Shown here in pieces: positions 1 through 7,598 of a stretch of 32,907 nucleotides of DNA. Positions within the stretch are counted from its first letter, which is position 1; each line of letters opens with the position of its first letter. Below the pieces are notes generated by a model. The model saw only the letters and a list, made by a program, of their open reading frames with translations. It did not search any database and was not told the DNA's origin. Source of the DNA: Streptosporangiales bacterium (GTDB taxonomy: Bacteria > Actinomycetota > Actinomycetes > Streptosporangiales > Streptosporangiaceae); assembly GCA_009784565.1 (NCBI GenBank), contig WRBL01000030.1, positions 1 to 32,907 of the forward strand, written 5' to 3'. The position numbers and the translations under genes were made by a program.

Positions 1-1210
1 CGGCCAGCCACGGCCGGGCCCGGGCCCGGATCAGCGGCCCGCCGAGCATCCGGCCGGCCAGCGCGGCGCCGAGCCCGAAGACCGGGGACACCTCGCGGAT
101 CTGCCCGGGGCTCGCCGGGTACAGCAGCAGGTAGGCCAGCAGGTTGCAGGCGATGGCCGCCACCAGCACGTCGGCGATCAGGTCGCCGCCCGGGGCGACG
201 GGTTCGCCCTCCGGGGCGGCGGCCGGCCCCCGGACGAGCCGCCGGGCGGCGATGACGATCGCGGCCGCGACAGCCGCCGCGGCCACCAGGTGCACGAGAA
301 TCGGCAGCAGCGCGGGCCCGGTCCGCTGGCCGAAGAAGTCGGCGCTGAACAGGCCCAGGAAGTCCTCGGCCTCGACCGCGAGGTTGCCCGGCAGGGCCGT
401 CGACGCGACGAACTTCTCCCCCGAGCCGACGATCTGCCAGCCGCCGGCCGCGGTCAGCAGCGCGGTGGCCAGGTGCGCAGCGGCCGTCCCCGCCGCCGCC
501 GCGGCCACCAGCCACAGGTACCACCGGTCGTTGCGCCGCAGCGCCCAGACGAGGCCGGTCAGGGCCAGCGGGGCGGCCCCGATCACCTGGACCAGCGGGT
601 CCCCGACGGACGCCCAGGCGATGATGAGCCCGGCCAGCGCGGGCCCGTGCCACCGGCGGCCGGACCGCTGCAGGACCGCCAGTGCCAGCAGCACCCAGAT
701 CGCCGTCGCGGCGTGATCCGATTCCTCCAGCAGGGTGGCCGCCGCGGCCAGGGACGGGAGGAGCATCACCGCCACCGCGACGGCGGCCCGGGTCAGCCCC
801 TCGGCGCCGCGGACGCGCCCCTTCGCGACGACGGCGGCGCCGGCCACCAGCAGCGTGTAGTTGATCGCCGCGACGATCGATATCACGTCCGAGCGCAGTC
901 CCCGGATGGCCTCGACCAGGACGTAGACCGGCATCTCGGTGGTGTAGAAGGACACGTCGGCGGTCCGCCAGCCGCTCAGCAGCAGGTTGCCGTGGAGCAG
1001 GTCCCAGGCCTGCAGCGCGACGGACGCCCCGTCGGAGTTCGGGCTCATCTGCCGGGCTTCGCGCCACGCCGCCACCAGCAGCAGCGCGGCCAGCAGCGCG
1101 ACGCCGGCCACCGTGACGGCTCGCGTCCGCCGGCCTTCGCGCGTCGCGGCCGCGGGAGCCTCCAGCGAATTGCCGCTCTCGTCAACAGCAGAGCGTGATA
1201 TTAATACCAC
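1..1210 (-). CDS. Polytopic membrane protein, putative GT-C glycosyltransferase (3' end outside window)
   Basis: This gene is missing from the ORF track because its stop lies beyond the left edge; I translated it by hand. Reading leftwards from a GTG at 1210 gives about 400 codons without a stop: a short polar N-terminus, a first hydrophobic helix, then 'MSPNSDGASVALQAWDLLHGN', followed by many hydrophobic segments. It aligns with two other proteins in this window (5489-7405 and 10269-11882), sharing the 'NSDxA...LHGN' first loop, 'YTTE' and a later 'REVSPV' motif, so about 130 C-terminal residues are probably outside. An acidic residue in the first outside loop after helix 1 is typical of GT-C glycosyltransferases that use polyprenyl-phosphate sugars; that function is inferred. 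It starts 46 bp after pafC on the same strand and may be co-transcribed with it. The GTG start has only a modest AGGA about 10 nt upstream. Confidence 0.8.
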   Translation of the reverse strand, partial: MVLISRSAVDESGNSLEAPAAATREGRRTRAVTVAGVALLAALLLVAAWREARQMSPNSDGASVALQAWDLLHGNLLLSGWRTADVSFYTTEMPVYVLVEAIRGLRSDVISIVAAINYTLLVAGAAVVAKGRVRGAEGLTRAAVAVAVMLLPSLAAAATLLEESDHAATAIWVLLALAVLQRSGRRWHGPALAGLIIAWASVGDPLVQVIGAAPLALTGLVWALRRNDRWYLWLVAAAAAGTAAAHLATALLTAAGGWQIVGSGEKFVASTALPGNLAVEAEDFLGLFSADFFGQRTGPALLPILVHLVAAAAVAAAIVIAARRLVRGPAAAPEGEPVAPGGDLIADVLVAAIACNLLAYLLLYPASPGQIREVSPVFGLGAALAGRMLGGPLIRARARPWLA

Positions 1211-1255
1211 TCCTCGAATTTCCTGCGTTCAGTGCACCCGGCGCCCGGGAACGGG

Positions 1256-2239
1256 TCACTCCGCGTACTGGGCCAGGGCCGCCGCGGCGGTGTCCCGCAC
1301 GTCCGCGGCCAGCTCCGGCGGGGACACGACCCGGGCCGTGTCTCCCAGGCGCAGCGCCAGCCTACGGACCCAGCCCGGGTCCGGGGTGCGCAGGGTGATC
1401 CGCAGCCGCCCCTCCCCGAGCTCGGCCACGGACTCGCACGGGTAGTACTCCGGCACCCACTGCGCGCCCGGCTCCAGCTCGAGTTCGACGGTCAGGTCCG
1501 ACTCCGACGGGCGGAACAGCCCCTGCTCCACGTCCGCCGGCGCCGCCTGCTCCGGGAGGGAGACCGGCACGTCCAGCACCGACAGGTCCAGGATCCGGTC
1601 CAGGCGGAAACGCCGGGTCTCCTCGGCCCGGTAGCACCAGCCCTCCAGGTAGCTGCGGCCCTCGACCACGAGCAGCCGCATCGGGTCGACGTCCCGCTCG
1701 GTCGTCTCGTCCCGGGCGGGCACGTAGTAGCGCAGGTGCAGCCGGCACCGCGCGGCCAGGGCCTGCCGGACGCTGGCGGAGTAGGCCTTGACGGCGCCCT
1801 CCGGGCTGCGGGTGTCGGCGGCGATCTGCCCGCTGGCGGCGGCCAGCGCGGTCCCGACGGCTTCCTCGAGCTTGTCGATCGTCCGCCGGATGGCGTCCGC
1901 CTCGGCGTCCGTGCTGGCCTGGGGCTCCAGCCAGCGCAGGGTGGTGAGCATCGCCGGGACCTCGTCTTTGTCCAGGCGGAGCGGCCGGACGATCGACTCG
2001 GACTCGCTGACGGAGATCTCCCCGCCCTCGTACGACAGGTCGATCGGGCAGTAGGGGTCCGGCGACTTCAGCTCCACGCACCAGACCAGGTTCAGGTCGG
2101 AGATCAGCTCCCGCTCGGACATGCCGAACCGCTCGGCCGCCTCCTTCACCGGGACCGACCGGCGGCTCATCACGTACGGAACCAGGGCCAGCATCCGCCG
2201 CAGCCGCTCGCCCGACGTGACCATCCGCGGCTCGTTCAC
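1256..2239 (-). CDS. pafC: PafC, WYL-domain transcriptional regulator
   Basis: A 327-residue protein. PafC pairs with PafB to form PafBC, which in mycobacteria activates many DNA-repair genes independently of LexA/RecA; the WYL region is the proposed ligand (single-stranded DNA) sensor. Residues ~10-65 form a winged helix ('VPVKEAAERFGMSERELISDL'-like), and ~170-240 the WYL domain ('RYYVPARDE', 'RSYLEGWCYR', 'RRFRLDRI'), followed by a C-terminal WCX-like extension. The canonical W-Y-L triad reads S-Y-L here. I start at GTG 2239 because it overlaps the pafB stop as GTGA; an in-frame ATG at 2224 is the alternative. The longer track ORF (to 2884) only adds antisense-like arginine-rich sequence from inside pafB. 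Length is close to mycobacterial PafC. pafB-pafC order and overlap are the usual arrangement. Confidence 0.95.
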   Translation of the reverse strand: MNEPRMVTSGERLRRMLALVPYVMSRRSVPVKEAAERFGMSERELISDLNLVWCVELKSPDPYCPIDLSYEGGEISVSESESIVRPLRLDKDEVPAMLTTLRWLEPQASTDAEADAIRRTIDKLEEAVGTALAAASGQIAADTRSPEGAVKAYSASVRQALAARCRLHLRYYVPARDETTERDVDPMRLLVVEGRSYLEGWCYRAEETRRFRLDRILDLSVLDVPVSLPEQAAPADVEQGLFRPSESDLTVELELEPGAQWVPEYYPCESVAELGEGRLRITLRTPDPGWVRRLALRLGDTARVVSPPELAADVRDTAAAALAQYAE

Positions 2240-3189
2240 GGCAGCATCCCCTTCAGGTGCTCGATCACCGCGTCCCGCAGGGGCGGCGGCTCCAGGACGA
2301 TCACGTCGGGCCCGAAGGTGGCCAGGTGCTCGGTGTACCAGGGCTCGCCGAGGGGATAGGAGACGCTGACCCGGTCCCAGCCGGGGCCGTCCGGTTCCGC
2401 CCGGGCGTCCTCGCGGCGGCGCAGCGTGTGCCCGGCGCCCTCCCGGATCCGCAGGACGGCGGTCCCGCGCTCGTTGTCGGGCTTGGTCCACCAGCGGGCG
2501 ACCAGGCTCCGGACGTCGGTACCCTCGGGAACGGTGATCCCGCCCGGCCGGCCCGCCATCTTCACCGGCCCGGCAATCCGGCTCAGCCGGAACACCCGGG
2601 TGCCGGCGCGGAGCCGGTCGTGGCCCGCGACGTACCAGCGGCCGTCCCGGTTCACCAGGCCCCACGGTTCCAGGGTCCGCTTCAGCGTCTCGGTGCTGGC
2701 CAGGGCCCGGTAGGAGAAGGTGACCAGCCGCCGGTCCCGGACCGCCTCCCACAGCGGGCCGAACGCCGCCTCCTGCGTGTGCAGCCGGGGCTCGAACCCC
2801 GGCACGGTGCTGTCGTCCACCCCGCCGGCCCGCAGCTTCTGCAGGGCGCCGGTGGCCGCGCCGGCCAGGAACGCGCCCTCCCACGCCTGGGCCGCGATGC
2901 CGAGCATGGCCGCCTCGTCGGCTTCCAGGGTGATCTCGGGCAGCGCGTAGTCCTGCTGGCTGATCCGGTAGCCCGTCTCGTCGTCCAGCGGGTTGATGAG
3001 CCCGGTCTCCAGCGGGATCCCGAGGTCGCGGAGCTCTTCCTTGTCCCGCTCGAACATCCGCTTGAACGCGTCGTCCTGCTCGGGATAGCCGATGACGGAG
3101 GCCCGGATCTCGTCGGCGGTCAGGTAGCGGCGGGCGGACAGCAGCAGGACCACGATCGATAGCAGCCGTTCGGTCCTGCGCTTGCTCAT
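2236..3189 (-). CDS. pafB: PafB, WYL-domain transcriptional regulator
   Basis: A 317-residue partner of PafC. The N-terminus (~5-65) is a winged helix-turn-helix ('YLTADEIRASV', 'FKRMFERDKEEL'), followed by the WYL domain (~150-215) containing 'FSYRA', 'PWGLVNRDGRWYVAGHD' and 'RVFRLSRI', then a WCX-like C-terminal domain. The WYL signature reads W-Y-V. The ATG at 3189 has an AGGGGG Shine-Dalgarno about 6 nt upstream. Its stop overlaps the pafC GTG (GTGA), so the two subunits are translationally coupled, as expected for a heterodimeric activator. The 38-bp space to the divergent DUF3866 gene must hold both 5' ends, so the pafB promoter probably reaches into the DUF3866 coding region. PafBC is known from mycobacterial work to act in the DNA-damage response rather than in pupylation itself. 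Confidence 0.95.
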   Translation of the reverse strand: MSKRRTERLLSIVVLLLSARRYLTADEIRASVIGYPEQDDAFKRMFERDKEELRDLGIPLETGLINPLDDETGYRISQQDYALPEITLEADEAAMLGIAAQAWEGAFLAGAATGALQKLRAGGVDDSTVPGFEPRLHTQEAAFGPLWEAVRDRRLVTFSYRALASTETLKRTLEPWGLVNRDGRWYVAGHDRLRAGTRVFRLSRIAGPVKMAGRPGGITVPEGTDVRSLVARWWTKPDNERGTAVLRIREGAGHTLRRREDARAEPDGPGWDRVSVSYPLGEPWYTEHLATFGPDVIVLEPPPLRDAVIEHLKGMLP

Positions 3190-3214
3190 CTCGTCCCCCT
3201 GAGGCGCCCGTCCG

Positions 3215-3227
3215 TTAGTCTGCCGTC
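3215..3227 (+). promoter_or_regulatory. Probable leaderless -10 element for the DUF3866 gene
   Basis: TAGTCT (3215-3220) matches the actinobacterial -10 consensus TANNNT and ends 7 nt before the GTG at 3228, with no Shine-Dalgarno between them. This is the spacing expected when transcription starts at the start codon itself. No clear -35 is visible. Confidence 0.5.
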
Positions 3228-4319
3228 GTGATCAGATGGCGCAGCGGAATTGTCACGGCACTGCGGCGCGAATGGCCCGGTGCGGCTGAGATTATGGTAA
3301 CCGCGGACGGCAGGGATATACGGGCACTTGCCTACCCTTCCCTCACGGGAACGCCGCGCCCCGGGGACCGGGTGCTGCTGAACACCACGGCCGGCGACCT
3401 GGGCCTGGGAACCGGCGGCTACGCCTTCGTGGTGGCCCTTCCCGACCGGCTCCCGGACGACGAGCCGCTGCCCGGGCACATCATGAAGGCCCGGTACACG
3501 CCTCTGCAGACCGCGGTGGCCAGCGCGGACGAGCAGGGATCGCCGCATCATGAGGCTCTCGCCGACGCCGACTCGGTCGACGGGATGCCGGTGGTGGCGG
3601 CCGACCTGCACTCCGCCCTCCCGGCCGTTCTCGCGGGATTCTTCAGCGGAACGGATCTTCGCGGCTCCCCCGCCCCCCGGGCCGTCTACCTCATGACGGA
3701 CGGCGGGGCGCTGCCCGGGGCCTTCTCTATGACCGTAGCCAGGCTGCGGGAGGCCGGCTGGCTGGCCGGGACGGTGACGGCGGGTCAGGCTTTCGGCGGG
3801 GACCTGGAGGCGGTGACCGTGCACAGCGGGCTGCTGGCCGCGCGGCACGTCCTCGGCGCGGACATGGTGATCGTGGCGCAGGGGCCGGGCAATCTGGGGA
3901 CCGGCACCCGCTGGGGGTACTCCGGGGTCGCGGCGGGCGAGGCGGTCAACGCCGCCGCCGCGCTGGGGGGACGGCCGGTCGCCAGCCTCCGGCTGTCGGA
4001 CGCCGATCCCCGGGAACGGCACCAGGGCATCTCCCATCACAGCCTCACCGCCTACGGCCGGGTCGCGCTCGCGCCCGCCGACGTGGCGGTGCCGGACCTG
4101 CCGGGCCCGTTCGGGGAACGGATCGCGGCCGAGGCCGCGCCGCTGGGGACCCGGCACCGGCTGGTCACGGTGGACACGGCCGGGCTGGAGGACGCGCTGG
4201 CCGCCTGCCCGGTGCGGCTGTCCACGATGGGCCGCGGGCTGGAGCAGGACCGGGCCTACTTCCTGGCCGCCGCCGCGGCCGGCCGGCACGCCCGGGCTCT
4301 CGCCTCCGGACATGCCTGA
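3228..4319 (+). CDS. DUF3866 family protein
   Basis: A 363-residue soluble protein that I recognise as DUF3866, an actinobacterial family of unknown function. It opens with 'IRWRSGIVTALRREWPGA' and 'GDRVLLNTTAGDLGLGTGGYAFVVA', a small beta-rich N-terminal domain, followed by a larger alpha/beta region with glycine-rich turns ('GQAFGGDLEAVTVHSGL', 'GPGNLGTGTRWGYSG'). No signal peptide or membrane helix is seen. It is divergent from pafB with a 38-bp gap and convergent with the FKBP gene, where it shares a terminator. The start is GTG 3228, supported by a leaderless-type -10 element. The 3' end is odd: a 24-bp segment covering the last codons and stop is tandemly duplicated just downstream. Function is unknown; proximity to pafBC is the only clue. 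Confidence 0.88.
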   Translation: MIRWRSGIVTALRREWPGAAEIMVTADGRDIRALAYPSLTGTPRPGDRVLLNTTAGDLGLGTGGYAFVVALPDRLPDDEPLPGHIMKARYTPLQTAVASADEQGSPHHEALADADSVDGMPVVAADLHSALPAVLAGFFSGTDLRGSPAPRAVYLMTDGGALPGAFSMTVARLREAGWLAGTVTAGQAFGGDLEAVTVHSGLLAARHVLGADMVIVAQGPGNLGTGTRWGYSGVAAGEAVNAAAALGGRPVASLRLSDADPRERHQGISHHSLTAYGRVALAPADVAVPDLPGPFGERIAAEAAPLGTRHRLVTVDTAGLEDALAACPVRLSTMGRGLEQDRAYFLAAAAAGRHARALASGHA

Positions 4320-4348
4320 GTTCACGCCTCCGGACATGCCTAAGTTCG
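4301..4348. repeat. 24-bp tandem duplication over the DUF3866 stop codon
   Basis: CGCCTCCGGACATGCCTGAG+TTCA (4301-4324) is followed directly by a copy (4325-4348) that differs at two positions. The first copy carries the real stop (TGA, 4317-4319). The second carries TAA at the equivalent in-frame place, so readthrough would add only eight residues. The second copy supplies most of the left arm of the adjoining terminator hairpin. Confidence 0.85.
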
Positions 4349-4388
4349 CGGTTCCTGTCGTCCGGGCAGCAGGAACCGCGAACTTAGG
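4339..4388. terminator. Bidirectional hairpin terminator between convergent genes
   Basis: A perfect 19-bp inverted repeat, CCTAAGTTCGCGGTTCCTG (4339-4357) and its complement (4370-4388), separated by a 12-nt loop. It lies between the stops of the convergent DUF3866 and FKBP genes. There is no T-tract, which is usual for strong stem-type terminators in high-GC actinomycetes. Confidence 0.85.
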
Positions 4389-4400
4389 CGGCGGTGCGGG

Positions 4401-5360
4401 TTAGGAGGAGGACGCGGAGGGGTTGACCGTGCCCAGGACGTCGACGACGAAGACCAGCGTGTCGCTGCCCTTGATCCCGGCCTGCGGGTTGCCCTGCTTG
4501 CCGTAGCCGTCGGACGCCGGAATGGTCAGCATCACGCGGCTGCCGACGGTCTGACCCTGGATGCCCTTGTCCCAGCCCGGGATGACCTGGGGCGGGTTGG
4601 AGCCGGAGACGTACTCGAACGGCGTCTTCTGCGCCCACGACGAGCTGAACGTCTTGCCGGTCCGCCAGATGGAGCCGGTGTACTGGACGATCACGGCCTG
4701 GCCCTTGCCGATCTTGGGACCCTTGCCCTTGATCAGGGGCGTCACGGTGAGCTTGTTCGGCGGGGAGCTCTTGGGGACGGTGATCGTGGGCGCCTGGCCG
4801 GACTTGGGGTCGGTGACCTTGGCCAGGGAGCCGCCGCCGTCCGACACGTGCTGGCCGCTGGCCGAGGCCGTGTTGCTGACCGCCTTCATCACGTCGAGGA
4901 CGAACACCAGCGTGTCGCCGCCCTTGACGCCGAGCTGCGGGTTGCCCTGGGGGCCGAAACCCTCCTTCGGCGGGATGACCGCCACCACCCGGCTGCCTTC
5001 CTTCGCGCCCTTCAGCGCCGAGGACAGGCCCGGCAGCAGCTTGCTCGGGAAGAGCGACGGGGTGTGAGTGGTGTAGGTGCTCATCAGGAGCTTGTGCTTC
5101 TTGCCGCTCCAGTCGTAGGCCTGGTAGTTGCCCACGAACGAGTCGGAGGAGGTCAGGGCGGTGCCCTTGCCCTGGATCACGTCCTTGGAGTACAGCGACT
5201 TGCCTGCGGCCTGCGCGGGAATCGTCACCTTCGGCGCGGCGCCGAACTTGCCCGACGCGGTGACGGACGCGTTGGGGTTGGCCGGCGTTGACGAGCAGCC
5301 GGCCACAAACGCAGCGGCGGCGATCAGCGGTACGGCGAGAAGCGCGGATGCGCGTCGCAT
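4401..5360 (-). CDS. Lipoprotein with two FKBP-type peptidyl-prolyl isomerase domains
   Basis: A 319-residue secreted lipoprotein. The N-terminus is a signal peptide ending in the lipobox 'FVAGC', so Cys22 should be lipid-modified and anchored on the outer face of the membrane. Two FKBP modules follow, about residues 55-160 and 205-312. The second keeps the binding-pocket residues: 'VQYTG', 'PFEYV', 'VIPGWDKG', 'DGYGKQG' and 'LVFVVDV'. The first is degenerate: the W of VIPGW is Leu ('LLPGLSSALKG') and the late Tyr is Phe ('GFGPQG'), so it may bind or support rather than catalyse. I start at ATG 5360 with GTGAGG 8 nt upstream, not the TTG at 5363 used in the track. An FKBP lipoprotein near pafA-pafBC is a common arrangement in streptomycetes and relatives. 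Cis-trans isomerisation of extracytoplasmic proteins is the likely role. Confidence 0.93.
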   Translation of the reverse strand: MRRASALLAVPLIAAAAFVAGCSSTPANPNASVTASGKFGAAPKVTIPAQAAGKSLYSKDVIQGKGTALTSSDSFVGNYQAYDWSGKKHKLLMSTYTTHTPSLFPSKLLPGLSSALKGAKEGSRVVAVIPPKEGFGPQGNPQLGVKGGDTLVFVLDVMKAVSNTASASGQHVSDGGGSLAKVTDPKSGQAPTITVPKSSPPNKLTVTPLIKGKGPKIGKGQAVIVQYTGSIWRTGKTFSSSWAQKTPFEYVSGSNPPQVIPGWDKGIQGQTVGSRVMLTIPASDGYGKQGNPQAGIKGSDTLVFVVDVLGTVNPSASSS

Positions 5361-5383
5361 CAACTAAACCTCACGGATCTGGC

Positions 5384-5457
5384 CACAGGCCTGTGACCTC
5401 GGAATCAGTGCAACTCGCCTAAGCGTACTGGCGAGAATTGCCTGGGGATGCCAGTAC
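5384..5457. promoter_or_regulatory. Palindrome and two overlapping hairpins upstream of the FKBP gene
   Basis: Within the 125-bp gap upstream of the FKBP gene are a 12-bp perfect palindrome CACAGGCCTGTG (5384-5395) and two mutually exclusive inverted repeats: CTCGCC/GGCGAG (5414-5419 with 5430-5435) and GTACTGG/CCAGTAC (5425-5431 with 5451-5457). The second pair overlaps the right arm of the first. The palindrome could be a regulator site; the hairpins could be a 5' leader structure or the end of the upstream transcript. No promoter is obvious. Confidence 0.35.
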
Positions 5458-5488
5458 AGCTGAGAGTTCACTGTGAGTATCCGGCAAA

Positions 5489-7405
5489 TCAGCTGCAGGT
5501 ATCAGGGCCGCGCGTCACCTTGTTCCCGGCGGCGTTCATCTGCCGCACCAGCGAGGCCGGCGGATTCGGCAGGGTGGCGTAGAGCCGGGGAAGCTGGGAC
5601 AGGAGGTTACCGCTGTAGACCCGGGCCTCGTACTGGTACAGGGGGAAACCGTTGACCATCTTGTGCGACCCGGCGTCCTCGTGCTTCGCCGTGCCGAGCC
5701 AGTTGTTCAGCAGGATCAGCGCGCCGGGCGCCGGGCTGAACTGGCTGAAGAAGCCGGGCACGTTGTCCAGCAGCAGGAAATCCGCCCGGTGCCGGGACGG
5801 GTCGTACCACTCGGCCTTCGACTCCCACTGGTAGGGCCGCAGGCAGGCCGCGCTCACCGCCCGGATCGTGACCGAGCCCCCGGACTCCACGGTGATGACG
5901 CTCGACTCCCAGTAGCCGCCGATGCCGTAGTCGAGATGATGGTTCTTCAGGTAGGACACGAGGGTGGCGTACGGCTCGGCCGCGGGGGGCGTCTCGGCCT
6001 GCCGGGCCAGGCCGAAGGCGTAGAAGGCCATCAGCACCGTCAGGGACCCGGCCGCCAGGCGGGGGCCCGCGTTCTTCGCCCGGGCCAGGAGCGGGGGCCC
6101 GGCGGCCGGGGCGCGCAGCAGCCGCTCGCCCACCATCCTCGCCGCCAGCACCGCGGCGAACGGCAGCACCGGCGCGACCTCGCGGGTGTTGAGCGCCGAG
6201 TGATCGGCCAGCGCCGAGGGAACGTAGGCGGCGATGTTGGCGATGATGCCCGCCAGCAGCAGCTGGCTCACGAAGTCCGCGTCGGCCCGGAAGAACCGGC
6301 GGGCGATGGCGCACGCGCCCCAGATGGCCAGGATCACCCCGGCCAGGTGAGCGAAGGCCAGCACCTGGTCCAGCGTCCCGGGCGCGGGCGCGCCCGCCTG
6401 CGGTTCCTGCTGCCCGGGTACGAAATAGGCCCCGAAGATCTCCAGCAGGCCGTGCACCACGACCCGGCCCTGCATGAACCACTTGCCGGGCGAGTCGAAG
6501 TTATAGGGAACCGCCTGCTGGACGAAGCCCCCGGCGTGGCGGAGCAGCAGGCCCGACACCCCGGCGATCACGTAGCCGACTCCCCCGGCGGCCGCCAGCG
6601 ACAGTTCCAGCCACCGGGCGCGCGCGACGGAGCGGAACCCGGCCGCGCCGCCGGTGTCCCGGGCCGCCCGCACCAGGTCCGGGATCACCCGGGCCAGGCA
6701 GACCGCCAGCATCGGCAGGATCGCGACCACCAGGACGAGCGGGTCGGTGGTCTCGGCCCAGCCGAGCATCACGGCCGCGACGACGGGCAGCCACCATCGC
6801 GCGCGCCGGGACGGCCCCGGCCGGCCCGGGGCTCCCGGGCTGATCGCCCAGTCCAGGACCAGCCAGGTCAGCATGACCGGGAGCGCGGTGCCGATGTGCC
6901 CGACCGAGAAGTCGGCCACGAAGATGCCCACGCCGGGCTGCGGGGCCAGCATGATGCCGAGCGCCACCGCCATCCGGACGACGGCCTTCTTTCCCCGGGA
7001 CCGGCCCCTGGCCAGGAGCATGGCCACCCCGAGCACCAGCGTGTAGGTGAGCGCGGCCGCGATGTGCGCGGTCTCCAGGCGCAGGCCGAACATCGAGACG
7101 AGCGCCGCCATCTCCGGCAGCTCCGTCGTGATGAACGGGACGTCGGACACGTGCCAGCCGGACAGGAACAGGTTCCCGTGCAGCATGTCGTCGGCCATCA
7201 GGAGGATGTTGGCCTCGTCGGAGTTCTCCGGGTACGTCTGCGACAGCCGCAGGTAGGCGTAGAAGAGGACGGCGAGGAGCAGGAGAAAGCCGGCCGGGCC
7301 CGCCAGGCGGCGCAGGACCGTGCGGGTACGCGCGGCGGGAGCGGGTCCGGCGTCGCCGGGGACGCCGTCCAGCTCGCGCTCGGCGCGGCGTGCGGTGTTG
7401 GGCAT
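5489..7405 (-). CDS. Polytopic membrane protein, putative GT-C glycosyltransferase
   Basis: About 638 residues with a dozen or so hydrophobic segments. After helix 1 comes 'ENSDEANILLMADDMLHGN', resembling the acidic first loop of GT-C (PMT/ArnT-like) enzymes, then 'FITTELPEM', a 'TREVAPVLPF' motif near the middle, and an extracytoplasmic tail with 'GGYWESSVITVESGG', 'WYDPSRHRADFLLLD'. These blocks recur in the paralogues at 1-1210 and 10269-11882. The enzyme would transfer sugars from a polyprenyl carrier to a surface acceptor; this is inferred from topology and motif only. Start choice is uncertain: ATG 7417 is the track start, but ATG 7405 follows a short leader ORF whose stop is 2 nt before it, so coupled initiation at 7405 is plausible. 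It reads towards the FKBP gene, 125 bp away, and diverges from the GT-C gene at 7599. Confidence 0.85.
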   Translation of the reverse strand: MPNTARRAERELDGVPGDAGPAPAARTRTVLRRLAGPAGFLLLLAVLFYAYLRLSQTYPENSDEANILLMADDMLHGNLFLSGWHVSDVPFITTELPEMAALVSMFGLRLETAHIAAALTYTLVLGVAMLLARGRSRGKKAVVRMAVALGIMLAPQPGVGIFVADFSVGHIGTALPVMLTWLVLDWAISPGAPGRPGPSRRARWWLPVVAAVMLGWAETTDPLVLVVAILPMLAVCLARVIPDLVRAARDTGGAAGFRSVARARWLELSLAAAGGVGYVIAGVSGLLLRHAGGFVQQAVPYNFDSPGKWFMQGRVVVHGLLEIFGAYFVPGQQEPQAGAPAPGTLDQVLAFAHLAGVILAIWGACAIARRFFRADADFVSQLLLAGIIANIAAYVPSALADHSALNTREVAPVLPFAAVLAARMVGERLLRAPAAGPPLLARAKNAGPRLAAGSLTVLMAFYAFGLARQAETPPAAEPYATLVSYLKNHHLDYGIGGYWESSVITVESGGSVTIRAVSAACLRPYQWESKAEWYDPSRHRADFLLLDNVPGFFSQFSPAPGALILLNNWLGTAKHEDAGSHKMVNGFPLYQYEARVYSGNLLSQLPRLYATLPNPPASLVRQMNAAGNKVTRGPDTCS

Positions 7406-7407
7406 CC

Positions 7408-7434
7408 CTACAGGCATTCGAAGATGGTCAGCAC
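7408..7434 (-). other. Possible 8-codon leader ORF
   Basis: GTG 7434 is preceded at 3 nt by GGAGAAAG, a better Shine-Dalgarno than either ATG of the downstream membrane-protein gene has. It encodes VLTIFECL and stops at TAG 7410-7408, 2 nt before ATG 7405. The layout suggests reinitiation coupling, but a chance match is quite possible. Confidence 0.25.
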
Positions 7435-7598
7435 GGTCTTTCTCCGGGGTATCGTCCGGGGTGTTGCCAGGCGTTTCCGGCCTTGCAAGTCCTACACTTT
7501 TACACGATGACTGCCACGCTGGGGAATTGTTCCAGCAGTCCGCCCCCCAGCGTAACCGGAACCGGGCAACTCCACTTCACGACAGGACGGTAGAGCGG

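Noticed and set aside
290-1198. 302-aa plus-strand ORF (and 144-716) at the left edge
   Set aside because: Both lie opposite the truncated GT-C gene, which shares motifs with two paralogues; the plus-strand translations are repetitive Arg/Gly/Gln.
3186-4337. 383-aa minus-strand ORF opposite DUF3866
   Set aside because: The plus-strand product is a recognisable DUF3866 protein with a leaderless promoter; the minus translation has shadow composition.
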